This document shows, in pieces, positions 1 to 11,219 of a stretch of 64,000 bases of DNA. Position numbers and translations under genes: made by a program. The DNA comes from Adiantum capillus-veneris (Eukaryota; Streptophyta; Polypodiopsida; Polypodiales; Pteridaceae), in contig CM043965.1 in assembly GCA_014529385.2 (NCBI GenBank), positions 63,571,933 through 63,635,932 of the forward strand, in the 5' to 3' direction. The notes under the pieces were generated by a model, which was not told the DNA's origin, did no database searches, and was given only the letters and a program-made list of their open reading frames with translations. Within the stretch, counting starts at the first letter, position 1, and every line of letters begins with the position of its first letter.

Positions 1-448
1 CAAAACTACCAAAATCAAACTACCAAACCCACTTTTTGTAGCACTTTCAAATAGTACCTAAAAGTACCAAAACTACCAAAACTACCAAATCAAACTACAG
101 AAGCCACTTTTTGCAGCACTTTCTAATAGTACCTAAAAGTACCAAAATCAAACTTTCGAATAGTACCAAAACAACCAAAACTACCAAGACTACCAAAGAA
201 ACACTTTTTGCAGCACTTTCAAAAACTACCAAAATTACCAAAATCAAACTACCAATTACACTTTTGCAGCACTTTCAAATAGTACCTAAAAGTACCAAAA
301 CTAGCAAAACTAACAAAGCTATCATAATAAAACTACCATAACACCTTTTGCAGCACTTTCAAAAAAGTACCTTAAAGTACCAAAACTTCTTCATAGTACC
401 AGAAATACCAAACCATAAGACAGAAGGAAACCATAAACTACCTAGAAT
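1..448. repeat. AC-rich degenerate minisatellite
   Basis: The stretch is built from short blocks such as ACTACCAAAA and AGTACCTAAAAGTACC. The marker GCAGCACTTTC (or TAGCACTTTC) recurs near 40, 113, 210, 266 and 350, so the period is irregular at about 55-100 bases. The plus-strand open frame through it (111-341) is only Lys/Thr-rich repeat translation and is not a credible gene. Confidence 0.85.
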
Positions 449-640
449 AAAAACAGTTCTACCATGAGTACCTAATACTACCAATCCCACCAAACCAAGC
501 ATAAACAGTTCTATCAAAGGTACCTAACACTACCAATCCCACCAAACCAAGCATAAACAGTTCTACCAAAGGTACCTAACACTACCAATCCCACCAAACC
601 AAGCATAAACAATTCTACCAAAAACTCCCAAAACTACCAG
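449..640. repeat. 52-bp tandem repeat, about 3.7 copies
   Basis: Units start at about 449, 501, 553 and 605, exactly 52 bases apart. Each contains AACAGTTCTACC, GGTACCTAACACTACC and ACCAAACCAAGC. The last copies are nearly identical and the first is more diverged. The 3' end of the minus-strand gene at 563-2263 reads into this array, so the C-terminal ~28 residues of its product are repeat-encoded. Confidence 0.9.
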
Positions 641-2263
641 CACCTGTTGCTCTAGAATCTCCTTGTCGAGCAATGACGTATCTTCACTGATTTCGTATCG
701 ACGTAGCATCCTTCGACTGGCAGCCAAATCAGCTTCTACCACATTGATTTCTACGTCATCGCCAGTGTTGGCCTCTCTCAGTGTTTCCAGTTGGGTCTCA
801 TATTCCTTGATGTCGTGTATAATATGCTTGACATGTTTATTGGAACCCTCTACCTTCAAGAGTGTTTCGTTCTTCTGCTTCAGAGACATTGTCAGCTCTT
901 TCAGCCTATTGGCTACCCTGACACATGTCCGAGGGACTCTCCCAACCATAGCTTCAAGGTCCGCAATATAATCATGTGTCTTCTCCTCATGACGCTGTGG
1001 GGGGACTTTCTGTGTAGGGGGCATACTACTGACTGGCGTAAGTCGGGGCTTCTTGGTATTTGACGGGTGGCCTCCTTGGGACGCACCGTTTGCCTTTCGC
1101 CAATTCTCAACCTTCTTTTCCAAGCCTCCTGGTCGGGAGGAACACATATTGAGTACACTCTCACCAAACCTGGCCCATGCAACCCTGTGGCCCGCAGGGT
1201 CCTTTGTGGCTGCATGACACTTCTCATATGCAAAATAGTGGGCAAATTTTGTAGTGATCTCCCCGCATGATGGTGGGGCTTGGTACACCTTATGGAACAG
1301 GAACCTGCATTCATCCTGAAGCCATGGCTGCACGTGATTTAAGTAAATCTTTGTCTTCTTCTGGCTGGAATGCCTGAATACAGTGAGCCACTGGTCATCG
1401 GGGATGTCATCTTCCGTAAGATCCTTTGGCAGCACCCCCTCCATGCTCAATCCATACTCATCATGAAGCTCTTGTGCTGTATAGCAGAAGTTTGTCAAGA
1501 TAGGGTACTCCTCCATCTTGTTTTTTCCTGCGATGTGGAAACAACACGCAAGTAAAGACATGCCCTCATTATATGCCTCATTTCAGTTGTGAAAAACAAA
1601 ACACATGGAATGAAATGAATGTATCTCATTCAGGTGACAATTGCAAAATTCAGTTGTGTACAAAGCCAAATTTGGTAGTGGTTAGTATCAAATTTGGTAC
1701 TGGTTAGTACCAAATTTGGTACTAACCAAATTTGGCTATACTGACATCCCTACCGAGCTTCAACGTTGTGCTATGCTCATGCACAACATATACTGATTTT
1801 TGCACTTGCATGCATGCAAGTTAGCAATCTAAAGAGTAGCTTATACATGTAACTTTGTAACTTTCCTAAACCCTAAATTCCTAAGAAGATCCCAAACATG
1901 CACATGTACTTACTGCATGCAAAAAAAGCAAATGCAGACCTCATCAGATAAAAGACATGTAGAAGCTTGCATGCATGGAAAATAAAATGGTAAATCACCA
2001 GAAAACGCACATCTCTCATAGCACCTACCTTTAGATGTTGTAGATGACCGTGGAGTCTCATCATTGGCAAAAAGAGGCCCACGCTTAAATGAAGTCTCCA
2101 TGGACACAACAGGTTTCTCCCTCTCCACAAAGGAGCCCCCCTTGCTAGCCCTCGTATTTGGGGTGTTGATGTTCCGAGGGGATTTTTCATCCATTGTCCT
2201 CTTCTTCTTTTTCCCATTGTCCGGTGACGCTTTGGATGCTGATTTCCTCGCTGGCGTCCTCAT
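563..2263 (-). CDS. Two-exon gene, unknown protein with N-terminal basic patch and C-terminal coiled coil
   Basis: I do not recognise the family. On the minus strand an ATG at 2263 opens exon 1 (2263-2029), which ends AAAG|GTAGGT, a consensus plant donor. Exon 2 begins at 1527 after TTTCCACATCGCAG. Exon 1 is 235 nt and exon 2 is 965 nt; the split glycine codon keeps the frame, giving 399 residues. The N-terminus is Lys/Ser-rich with KKKKR near residue 19, a possible nuclear signal. The middle (about residues 80-225) is mixed and soluble-looking. Residues ~275-370 are rich in Leu, Glu and Lys and look helical or coiled. The last ~28 residues derive from the 52-bp tandem repeat and may be a recent readthrough extension. 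It lies about 1.2 kb downstream, in the same orientation, of a tRNA-Asp-type PBS and LTR at 3474-3497, so it could be retrotransposon cargo rather than a resident gene. Splicing is inferred from signals only. Confidence 0.55.
1528..2028 (-). other. Predicted intron of the 563-2263 gene
   Basis: The 501-base interval is bounded by GT (2028-2027) and AG (1529-1528) on the minus strand and joins two open frames in phase. It contains stops in the exon 1 frame shortly after the donor and the palindromic CCAAATTTGG repeats near 1670-1735. Confidence 0.55.
1701..1728. repeat. 28-bp perfect palindrome in the intron
   Basis: Bases 1701-1714 (TGGTTAGTACCAAA) are the exact reverse complement of 1715-1728. 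The palindrome sits inside a wider cluster of CCAAATTTGG/GGTTAGTA units from about 1669 to 1736 and can form a cruciform or RNA hairpin. The GTACC core is also the core of the repeats at 1-640. Confidence 0.85.
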
Positions 2264-3473
2264 ATTCCTGATTGTGAGTAGCCAGGGATCTTGTTACCTG
2301 CAACTGTGGTGGTTTGCAGAAGGCGATGTAGTAAGAGAGCAAGGCGGAAGCTGGAAAATGTGTTGAGCAACTGCGCCACTCACAAACGCAGTCTGTGATG
2401 GGACTTTTGGCACGGTTTCAAAACACCACTCGCATTACTTATTGCCCCACCCACGTTTTCTTTCACGGAAAGTTTAAATCATACAAATTTCCCTCCTACC
2501 ATTCTTTAACATAGATGAAAAAAAAGGTTCCCTCCAAAGTGTGGACATATGTAGAAGTACCAACCAGGTAGAAGCAAAATAGGTCCTTTTTTTGTACCAC
2601 CAAACCATGCTTTCACCCATACACCTCATTTACATGATTGCATACTCATGTATCATCAATTTATCAATTCCTATGCATGCACACACTCAAGATTAGGTGC
2701 ACACACACTTGAATTTTTTGACAGTTTTTTCCTTCTTTGGTGCACTACATACACAATGATTTTTATGCACACATATGAATTCTTGATGAGAATTAAGAAT
2801 TATTTTGATATACACAAAGTTCATTAGTCAAACTTTGACTATCATTTCATTCCAAGTGAATCAAGTTAGGTGCAAAGTGTAGGTCAATTGAGTTACACAC
2901 CTAATTTTAGCAAATAATTAGCAACCTAATCACATTAATCAATCAAGAATTAACATGAGAAAGTGAGTGCACTTACATTGCAATCACACTCCAAGCTATT
3001 TCTTTGCTCCACGCGAAGACGCATCATTGCACACACAAGTGTGTGCACCATCAAATCGGCTCCAAAATTGACTATTATAGGCCAAAAATCAAACACTTAA
3101 ATTATCAAATTCGGCATAAATTAGCACAATTAACTTGATTAGAGTGATGGTTCCACCTCTTAGAAGGGGATTAATCATACATTACACTTCAATGTTAGTG
3201 GTTTGGTTAACATAGTTAGTCAAAATTAGTAGAAATTAGCATGAAATTAGGACAATTAGCATGGAAATGAAGCAAAACTAGTAAGGGTTAGTATGAAATT
3301 AGTGGAATTGGGGGTTTGGGGTATTCATAACTCAACATTAGCATCAATTACTTGAAAAACATCATCAAATCAAACCAAAATTGAGCTACACACACACACA
3401 CACTCAAAAACCAATGAAATTAGTAGGCAAATTACTCTATTCTAAACATCCTATATTCACTAGTTTAGGTTAT
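2264..3473. other. Stretch without recognisable gene; one MITE-end relic
   Basis: No long open frame is present. It contains AT-rich sequence. Bases about 2563-2616 closely match one terminus of the MITE at 11876-12142, sharing AAAATAGGTCC, TTTTTTTGTACCACC and CTTTCACCC. The matching second terminus is not evident here, so this is a relic. If the element whose PBS lies at 3474-3494 is real, this stretch is its leader. Confidence 0.5.
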
Positions 3474-3494
3474 CGATCCCCGGCAATGGTGCCA
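3474..3494 (-). promoter_or_regulatory. Primer-binding site, tRNA-Asp type, minus-strand LTR element
   Basis: Read on the minus strand, this site is TGGCACCATTGCCGGGGATC plus one base. It differs from the exact site at 50543-50560 (TGGCGCCGTTGCCGGGGA) at two positions, both consistent with loss of a CG dinucleotide. It sits two bases after a sequence ending CCTCCCAACA, as expected at the end of a 5' LTR. This identifies an otherwise gene-poor region as the start of a minus-strand retrotransposon. Confidence 0.6.
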
Positions 3495-3496
3495 AA

Positions 3497-4650
3497 TGTT
3501 GGGAGGTGTTGTAGCATGACCTAATCGCAACCCACACAGAATTATCAAATCCGTGGATTAGCAACCCGGCTAGGGCATGGAAGCATGAGCATCAGATGAA
3601 TAGAAATAGAGGATTCAAGAGATCACCTCTCCAATGCAAGTAGAGATTAGCCATGGCAAGACTAACTCTAAACATAATCTAAGCATGAATCAAACAACTC
3701 CTACACACATCAAGTCCACCGAAGTCCGACTTACGATAGACTAGAAACCCCAAGCACACTAATGATAAGCACACACTAATTACCACATGTCAATTACGGC
3801 AGTTCATCAATAGCTACACACACAAGGTGAATGGTGCTAGAATTTCATAAAACCTATCTACACACAAGCAAACAATAGGGCACACACACTAATTACAAGA
3901 TTAAGACCCAACTTAATCAACCCAATTAGTGATGCTAAATATCACAATTGAATGCCTGTAGAAGAATAAGAGTGGTTAATAGCAAGAAGTACATACCTCT
4001 CTCAAATTTAAAATAATGAGAGGATAATATTACTTCATGACATAATAAAATGTAGAGAAGAAGTAGACTAATGAGAAAATAGGAATTAGATTAATCAAGA
4101 AAATCTTATTCTAATTAAAATGGATTAGTCTTAACCTCTTAAACATTAGCCTCAAGGCTAGGCCATAGAGTGAACACTTAAGAGAGAGGGAGCTCTCAAA
4201 AGTGGATCCTCAAGAGTGGATACTCAAGAATGAAGCCTCCTTGCATAAAGGCTTCCTTTTAAAGGCTTTCACCACAATCCCTTCTACTATGGGTTTAAGC
4301 TTGAGCCCTCTAGGCTAGCATATACAACTTTGGGACCCCAAGTGAGCCCAAGACTTATACAAAGTGAGTTCAAAATATTATGCACAACCATAGCATATCT
4401 CCCGCTTGATGCATATTCAGTGTAGCCTGCGTTAGCCGCTGCTAACATTCCTCCCTTCCTAATTTGGTGCCCATCCTCATGTGCCAGTGAAGCAAAACAC
4501 GGTGACATGGTAGAAAGCAATTCCATGGAGGAAATGTTGAGCTGCAAAACATAAGAACAACTAATGAGCATCAAAGGACAACTAGGATACAAAACATGAA
4601 GTACAATGAGCAAACATGCAAAGTTAAATCTTTTCTTCTTAAAGATGGGT
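3497..4650 (-). mobile_element. Probable 5' LTR of a minus-strand retrotransposon
   Basis: The LTR end (plus-strand TGTTGGGAGG) abuts the PBS at 3474-3494. A TATA-like TTTAAAAGG lies on the minus strand around 4254-4265. The right boundary is not fixed; it lies somewhere between about 4330 and the gag start at 4678. No partner LTR is visible to the left within the window, so the element either runs off the left edge or is deleted. Confidence 0.4.
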
Positions 4651-4677
4651 AAATCATAGTCAAAAACTGAGGTACTT

Positions 4678-5610
4678 GTGAAATTTATGAACTCACAAAC
4701 GGCTCAAGGAGCCCTAGGTGGCATGGTTCAAGGAACCCAAGCTCGGACGAGTCAAGGAGCTCAAGAGACAAGTGCTTTAGAAGACGCAAAAGGTAGCAAT
4801 ACATTCCTTAAGAATATCAACATTCTTGAGTTTCATGGTGAAGAGCGTGATTGCAACAAGGATGCAGCCAATACGTTCTTACACAAATGGAGTGATATTC
4901 ATCGGTTGAGACACACCCCATATATAAAGACAATTGTGGAAACAAGTTTATCTCTTAAAGGAAAGGTCTATAAGTGATGGATGACATTTCCAATAGATGC
5001 TTGTCCGTCTCGGGCTACGTTTCAAGATTCTTTCTCCAAAGAGTTCTTAGACTCCAATGAAGAGGATAAAAATTGGTTAGCATGGGATGCATGCCGCATG
5101 TTTGGCCTCTCTCTCACTCAGTACCTTTCCAAGTATTGGGAAATCATATTAAAACTAGAAGGTCTAGATGAATTCCAAAAGATACGCAGTTTAATAGGGG
5201 TCTTGACAAAGACTATCGTCTTCATGTCAAGACCCAACATCCAAAAGCTTTGGAAGAAGCCATCAGTCATGCCCAAAGATATGATGATGACCAAGAGAGG
5301 AAGGAAAATGTCCCCTACTCTAAGCATAATTTTGCTAAGAGCAATGTGGCTAAGAGCCAATGGGGAGGTAGATCTCCCACACGTTCCAAGAGGAATAAGA
5401 GACAATCTGCCTCTCCATGTCCACAAGAAGCTAAGATGCCTAAGAAATCACGAGATACTCCACGTGGGTCTCTCAACACTGCTGATTTTGAGTGTGCAAA
5501 GACACACAATTTGTGTTTCAGATGTCTTTTGGACCAACATAACAAGAAGGGTTGTCCTCTTTTGCAAGTCAAAGAAAAAGCCATACACACGGTGCAACAC
5601 CTCACATTAG
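4678..5610 (+). pseudogene. Element A gag remnant
   Basis: This is the capsid-like part of a Ty3/gypsy Gag. The first block (4678-4977) carries ILEFHGEERDCNKDAANTFL, a typical gag start in which the element-specific head precedes the capsid helices. A TGA at 4975-4977 interrupts the frame, which continues in the same phase (4981 on) with WLAWDACRMFGLSLTQYLSK. A frameshift near 5175 moves the reading to the frame opened at 5250, which contains HPKALEEAISHAQRYDDD, a usual gag C-terminal motif. The real ancestral start is unclear; the first codon of the open stretch is GTG. Confidence 0.75.
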
Positions 5611-6329
5611 ATTCATCTCCTAAATATTGTGTTGTAGAGGTTCTTCATATGGAAGAAAAGCACAAGTGTTGTGTGCCTATTTCAATGTGGCAGCCCACCT
5701 TTGGCCCCCATGAGTTGATTCGCATGCATGGCACTATTAACGGACAACATGCTCTTATTTCAGTGGATGATGGTGCAACTTATAACTTCCTAAACTATAA
5801 GCTAGTCAAGAAATTGAAGCTTACACAGACTCCTTGCTCCCACAAGTATCTGGTAGAACAGATGTATGGAATTGATAAAGAAGTATGGGACATGGTAGTT
5901 CAAGGGGTTGAGCTTATTGTTCAAGATCATACGATGACCCTTGACTTTCAAGTTATGAACATGGATAGTGCTGATGTAGTTTTAGGACGGGAGTGGCTGC
6001 ATGGTTTCGGAAACACATTATTGCACACTAGTTGTGAACACAACTCCCTATCCTTTATTGCCATAGGTAAACGTGTGCTTTTGCTTGGTGAGAAAAATAT
6101 ACCATCTGCACCTTTTATATGTACAGCCGAGCTTTCTATTTTACAGAAAGCAAATTTAATAGATGCAGTCTTTTTGTGTTACTTCTTGTCTCCAAGTTTT
6201 GTGAATTCTCAAGAGCAAAGTGCTGTGAATTCTAGTTATTGTATGCAAAGTGCAATGAACTTTAATGATAAGCAAAGTGTTAACAATTCTCAAGAGCAAA
6301 GTGCTCTCAATTTTAATTCTATTGAATGA
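5514..6329 (+). pseudogene. Element A nucleocapsid zinc knuckle and aspartic protease
   Basis: An intact CX2CX4HX4C knuckle (CFRCLLDQHNKKGC) is at 5514-5555. The retropepsin-like domain follows: the active-site triad region reads VDDGATYNFL at about 5763-5792, with Asp-Asp-Gly where the family usually has Asp-Ser-Gly or Asp-Thr-Gly. The downstream VLGREWLHGFG near 5972 matches the conserved ILG-x-x-[WF]L flap-side motif. The frame stays open to 6329 and ends in a degenerate repeat of QEQSA/NSQEQ units, suggesting local duplication. The role would have been polyprotein cleavage in virus-like particles. Confidence 0.8.
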
Positions 6330-6419
6330 GCAACGTGAAATTGTTGTAAAACAAACATTACAAGAATTACAAAATTCTTCCATCCCAGTATAACTCTAGT
6401 TTACTTTCTCCTTTTGCAC

Positions 6420-7402
6420 GGCAAAAGCCGACTCACTTACTCATGGAGTATAGTGATGTATTCTCAAGTGATTTACCACCAGGTTTATCCCCCTACACGT
6501 GATGTGCAACATGGCATAGATGTCCTGTCGAGCACAACCAGTGAGTAAACCACCTTATTGTATGAGTGCTAGTGAGGCCAAGGAGGTTGAGAGTTAGTTG
6601 GCTGACTACATCGTCCATGGTTTCATTAGCCTAGTACTTTGCTTTGGGCATCACCAGTTCTATTGGTAAAAAAGAAAGATAGTACTATGCACATCTGCAT
6701 AGATTATCACGGATTAAACGCCATAACCATCAAGAACAAGTATCCTCCGCCTAGAGTGGATGAGTTGTTTGATCAACTCCATGGGGCAAGATACTATACA
6801 AAGATAGATCTTTGTTCAGGTTACCACTAGGCGCGTATCCTTTTGAAAGATAGCTCTAAAACTGCCTTCAGAAAATGGTTTGGGCATTTTGAATTATTGG
6901 TTATGCCTTTTGGTCTAACCAATGCTCCAGCTACATTTATGACACTCATGCATAGTGTCTTACGTCCCTATCTTGGAAAATTTGTTGTGGTTTATCTTGA
7001 TGACATTCTCATTTATAGTAAGACTGAAGACATAGAACACTTACGATTAGTGTTCAAACAGCTACAAGCTCACACTCTGTATGCTAAACAAAGCAAGTGC
7101 AATTTCTTTAAAATAGAGATACATTACCTCGGTCATGTGATCTCTTATTCTGTATGGACACTGACAAGGTTGCTGCCATTCTTCGATGGCCACATCCCAA
7201 CACGGTTGAGGAGCTTCAAATCTTCTTAGGCATGGCTGGATTTTATCCACAATATATCCGTGATTATGCCAAAATTGTTGTTCCTACGACGGATAAACTT
7301 AAAGCAAAACGTAAAAGATTTTCTTGGGAAGAAGCCCAACAATGCAATTTTGAACAACTCAAGGTAGCTGTAGCCACTGCTCCCATCCTAGCAATTGTTG
7401 AC
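6420..7402 (+). pseudogene. Element A reverse transcriptase, first half of pol
   Basis: RT motifs in order are: [20 protein letters not shown] (6645 on), [32 protein letters not shown], then an in-frame TAG at 6829-6831, [20 protein letters not shown] (6885 on) and the catalytic box YLDD at 6993-7004, which is intact. A frameshift follows near 7150, after which [20 protein letters not shown] and [19 protein letters not shown] mark the RT-connection region. Coding ends abruptly at IVD (7402), where element B begins. The region 6330-6640 shows frameshifted pre-RT sequence such as PTRDVQHGIDVL. Confidence 0.9.
7398..7402. repeat. Target-site duplication TTGAC, left copy
   Basis: TTGAC here and at 14169-14173 flank element B exactly. 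After removing the insert and one copy, the element A reading frame continues from the RT connection into RNase H. Confidence 0.85.
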
Positions 7403-10400
7403 TATGAGATCCCCACCTCGTCGTCTCAAACGACGGATTTGATGGTAAACCTGGTGGCCACTAGATCTATAGAGGAAGTAAACAAAGTAGTTCAGGGTTC
7501 ATCTAGCGAACGATCTCTCATCACAAAGTGAATCGACTTTGAGCCTACTAGCAATGAGATCTAGCTCCACCTCGCAGGGGAAGCGCACTTAACTTATCTA
7601 GAGATCCTAAGACCCACCTTCCAAGAGAAGTGAAATATCGAGTGCCTTTTTCGCCATGTTTCAGAGGCATGTACACTTGAGGCTTCCCCGCTCTTGGGGT
7701 AATGAGTAATACTAGCGTCGATTTATAACCCTATGGGGACGGAGAGTTCTCGACCAATCGGAACCACCATTCTCATAGGCATTGGCAACCTGAGCTAAGC
7801 CCCCACTTTCCACCCCCACACTCACACTTCCTTGTGTGTCCTAATTACTACCACGAGGTTGTTCAACATATAAGTTCCTTGATTAGATTCCGATTCACAA
7901 GGTTCGTTAAAACATCCCTTCAATCAGTATTGCAAAGCGGCACCAAGACAATAATTCTAATAAAAATTTTACTCAAACTTATTCATTTAAATTTCCAATG
8001 TTCTGGAGGTACAACATCCCCCCTCCAGCGAGAGTTTACTCCTCCCGTTGTCGCCTAGCTGTCCATACAACTAGGTATGTCCACCGCATAGAAAGCACGA
8101 CATGGACATTCCCACCGCATAGAAAGCAAGACGTGGGTTCCCACCGCTTAACCAACAGACGTGGGTATCCACCGCTTAACCAACATACGTGGATTCAAGA
8201 GCCCTTAACCAGAAACTCTACCCCCTGTGATCAGGAGGGGGTTCAGACTAGTATCAACATTGAAAATATAAATGAACAGGCGGAGCTAAATTTTCCCAAA
8301 CAGACATTCTTTCCTATCTCAAACGTATATCCATCAACCATTCTTTCCTACTTAGAATTTAATTGACAATTAAATTCAAATGCTGAGGTTTCCGCCGGAT
8401 TTCTCCATCATGTTTAGGGATATGTTCTTTCCTAACTTATCGTATGCAATGTTAAATTAAACAACTTGAATTTAAATGTGACCTACCTCCTCCATTTCCT
8501 CGTCCTTGGCCCGTGAGATGGCCGGTACTTTGTCGTCCATGGGAGCTTTTCCCTTCCCGTTCACGTTGCTTGTTCCTGCCTCGTGGTCGTGGGCACCAAG
8601 AAAGCGAGTTCTCTTTACCGGGGCCATTTTTATACTCACTACTTAATTGATAAACTTGGAGAAAAGAACTAATGTCCGAGAATACCATAACAAAATCAAG
8701 ATGACTGATTAGAATCACTGAACAATCCCTCTTGTATGAGGGGTTAGATTTCCTTCAAGGCATAGCAATTTTATGGATAATACCTTACTTGTTTTATGGG
8801 AACTGGATCTAAAGTTAAGCACGTGGCCTGGGTAATTAGAATTTTCAGATTTTACTTAATCAATTTACTAGAGAGCGAATTAAACATACTCAATTCCCTT
8901 CCTAGTGTAAGTATAGAAAATGCAGAATTGTCATATGCATAGGTAAGAAGACTTTTCCCTTCCTAGTGGATTAATGATGGATTAATTTTCCTTAATTACT
9001 TCCTAATATATGAACAGATTGAATCTAATTTAGCTAATCAATCATTGTGTGGTTAATAGGATGAAAATGACCAATTCTACATCATTACCGGCTTGACAAT
9101 TAATTTACTATGAAGACTAGCGGGAGATTTCTGCTTACTAATCATGCATTAATCTATGATTAGGAGAGGTTAATGGCTTGCATAATTAACTATTGGATGA
9201 TGATTATGTAATAGAATAATGATATGGAGAACTAGAGAGCAGCTATTGAGTAATTTAGCTATGATTAAGCATAATAGATGAGGAATTAAGAGAATGTTGA
9301 AGAGATTTGCAGAAAAGCATAAATTAAATCGATATTACCGTGATTAGGGACTGAAATCTACTCGAATTTCTGATCCAATGGAGTCCTCAAGACTAGAATC
9401 GGGCAGCACTTCCCTCCTTTACTTCTTCTCCAAAAACTATGTGTGCCGGCAGCACCTCCCCAAGGTGTGTGTGCAAGTGTGTGTGTACTGAGTGGGTGTG
9501 TGAGCATATGTGTGTGTGTGTGTGAGCACACTCTCTCCATGCTGAAAATCGACCCATGCTGCTATAAACATCTGAATGAGCACTCACTTCATGCATGACA
9601 AGTCTAGTTACATGCCTAGCAAGTGTCCAGTTAGCTAGTCTAACTGACTCTCACACTCTCTCTCAAGCATGGAAACTCTCCCACAACTCCCAAAAGAAGA
9701 GAGGGCGCCCCCTAGCTGCTAAAGCAAGCTCTGAGTGGCCTGGGACCCCCCAAAGTACAATGGTGCAGTTTATTCCAGAGTTACTTGTTTCAATTGGTTT
9801 CAAAGGGTGTCAAGCTCATTTCAAACGATATGATCTACCCAAGGAAGGAGGGAGTGTTTGTGGACGTCCATCATTCACTTGCTTCCCTCTCAACCTTTCT
9901 CCCTGACCTCTTAATCTCCGATCTTAGGGAATGTACATATAAAGCTTTATACTCACAAAAAACAAAAAATAAAGAGCAAGAGCAATTAGCAAACGAGTAT
10001 GCACATTAAAAGTCAAAACATTGACTCAGACCTACACATGTCACATCTGGTACAGTGAAACAGAAACCTATGCCATGAAACACCTTTGATCCTCATCACT
10101 TGAGTGATGGAAGGTAGGTAAGATTAGTACGATAGGAGTGTTTCTGTTTTAGAGTTGAGAGATTAGCGAAGTTCTCTTTTCCCACTAATGTGCCTCCTGG
10201 AGGTATTCCTTTTGTTTCCTAGTGTGTACAGGAGCATGTTGCTATTGATAGGATTTGGACCTTCATGGAACCTTTCTCTCGTTCACACTTCAAATCAAGG
10301 GCGACCATCGACACAAACAGGTGTTTCTTGTCCATTAGCATTGCCCTTATCTTTTTGCATCCATGTTTGTCTGCTTTGATTGTGATTGGTAGCATACTAT

Positions 10401-11027
10401 TCAGCGCATTGGCTTAGTATCAAACATTTAATTCAATGCAATCTTTTGTCATAATCACTTGTTTAGGTGTAAAAATCAAGCAGTCCGACTAAGCTAGTTT
10501 GACCAAGCTAGGTATTAGAAATCTTCTCTTAATACCATGGGGAATGCCTTCCTAATAAGCAATGGTTACTTAGGTTCTTAATCCGATTTAGGCAGCATTG
10601 TGTGAAATGTACTAGGGCTTTCTAGTGGGCTTAACCCTATTGAACTTTAGCTTAAGTATTATAAAGGGAGTTTACTAATGTGATGAGCCTGGGGAGGGTA
10701 ACAGTGTTATATGAACCCCCAAAGTTACAAAATTAAAATGCTAAAAATGAACAAACAAAAAATCAAAGTGCCACAATGTAAAATTTTAAGCTGGAAGAGA
10801 AATCTCAGCTTGATTTGGTACTTCACTCACATGTATAGCCTATGGTACTTGAGCCCTAGAGGTTCCCAGTGTGGGCGCTTTTCCTTGAAAAGCAAAAAAC
10901 CCAAGGCATACAAAATAAGCACACACATCAAAATTGAATCAATGTGAAAAGACTTTGGGGGGTCAACGAAAAAGTTTACTCCAGAGTACAATGGTGCTCT
11001 TTTTTGGTCGGGGTCAGAGACCTTACA
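7403..11027 (-). mobile_element. Element B 3' LTR, carrying a 1.2-kb insertion
   Basis: Without the insertion at 9781-10973 it is about 2.4 kb, close in size and layout to the 2.78-kb LTRs of element D. Shared landmarks include the CGTTAAAACA(T/A)CCCTTCAA block near 7905 and the GACATTCTTTCCTA blocks near 8302. 8798-9750 matches 12770-13732 of the other LTR. A small G-rich (GT)n patch lies near 9465-9525. No host gene is seen in it. Confidence 0.7.
9781..10973 (+). mobile_element. Inserted copy of the 3' part of an element-E-type gag-protease transcript
   Basis: From about 9790 to 10973 it matches 56471-57650 closely, beginning within the last codons of the element E reading frame (NWFQ-type end) and continuing through the polypurine-like AAGGAAGG stretch and the non-coding 3' region. 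It is flanked by a 13-base near-perfect direct repeat, GTTTATTCCAGAG (9768-9780) and GTTTACTCCAGAG (10974-10986). It ends in GAAAAA and has no LTR. The structure resembles a 5'-truncated retroposed transcript more than an LTR insertion, but the tract of As is also present in the source copy. Confidence 0.55.
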
Positions 11028-11219
11028 ACCTCCCAACGTGAAAAATTTGAGATGTCCTCATCTCAAGAATACATCTGGATAAACTCTATGCTAACTACTT
11101 ACGTATATATATCCTTTGTCTAAAGTAAAGACATCCTTTCATAATAGAATAGTCTTTAGCTTTATGCGTCTTATTCTGTTAAACTTTGATTAGATCCTGG
11201 TGCTTGAATTATTGCTCAC

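Noticed and set aside
111-341. Plus-strand Lys/Thr-rich open frame
   Set aside because: It is a straight translation of the AC-rich minisatellite and has no non-repeat content.
449-640. Possible CRISPR-like array
   Set aside because: The 52-bp units are contiguous with no unique spacers, and the setting is a plant nuclear genome.
9358-9596. Minus-strand His/Thr-rich frames (repeated at 13333-13569)
   Set aside because: They run through GT-rich LTR sequence of element B and differ between the two LTR copies.
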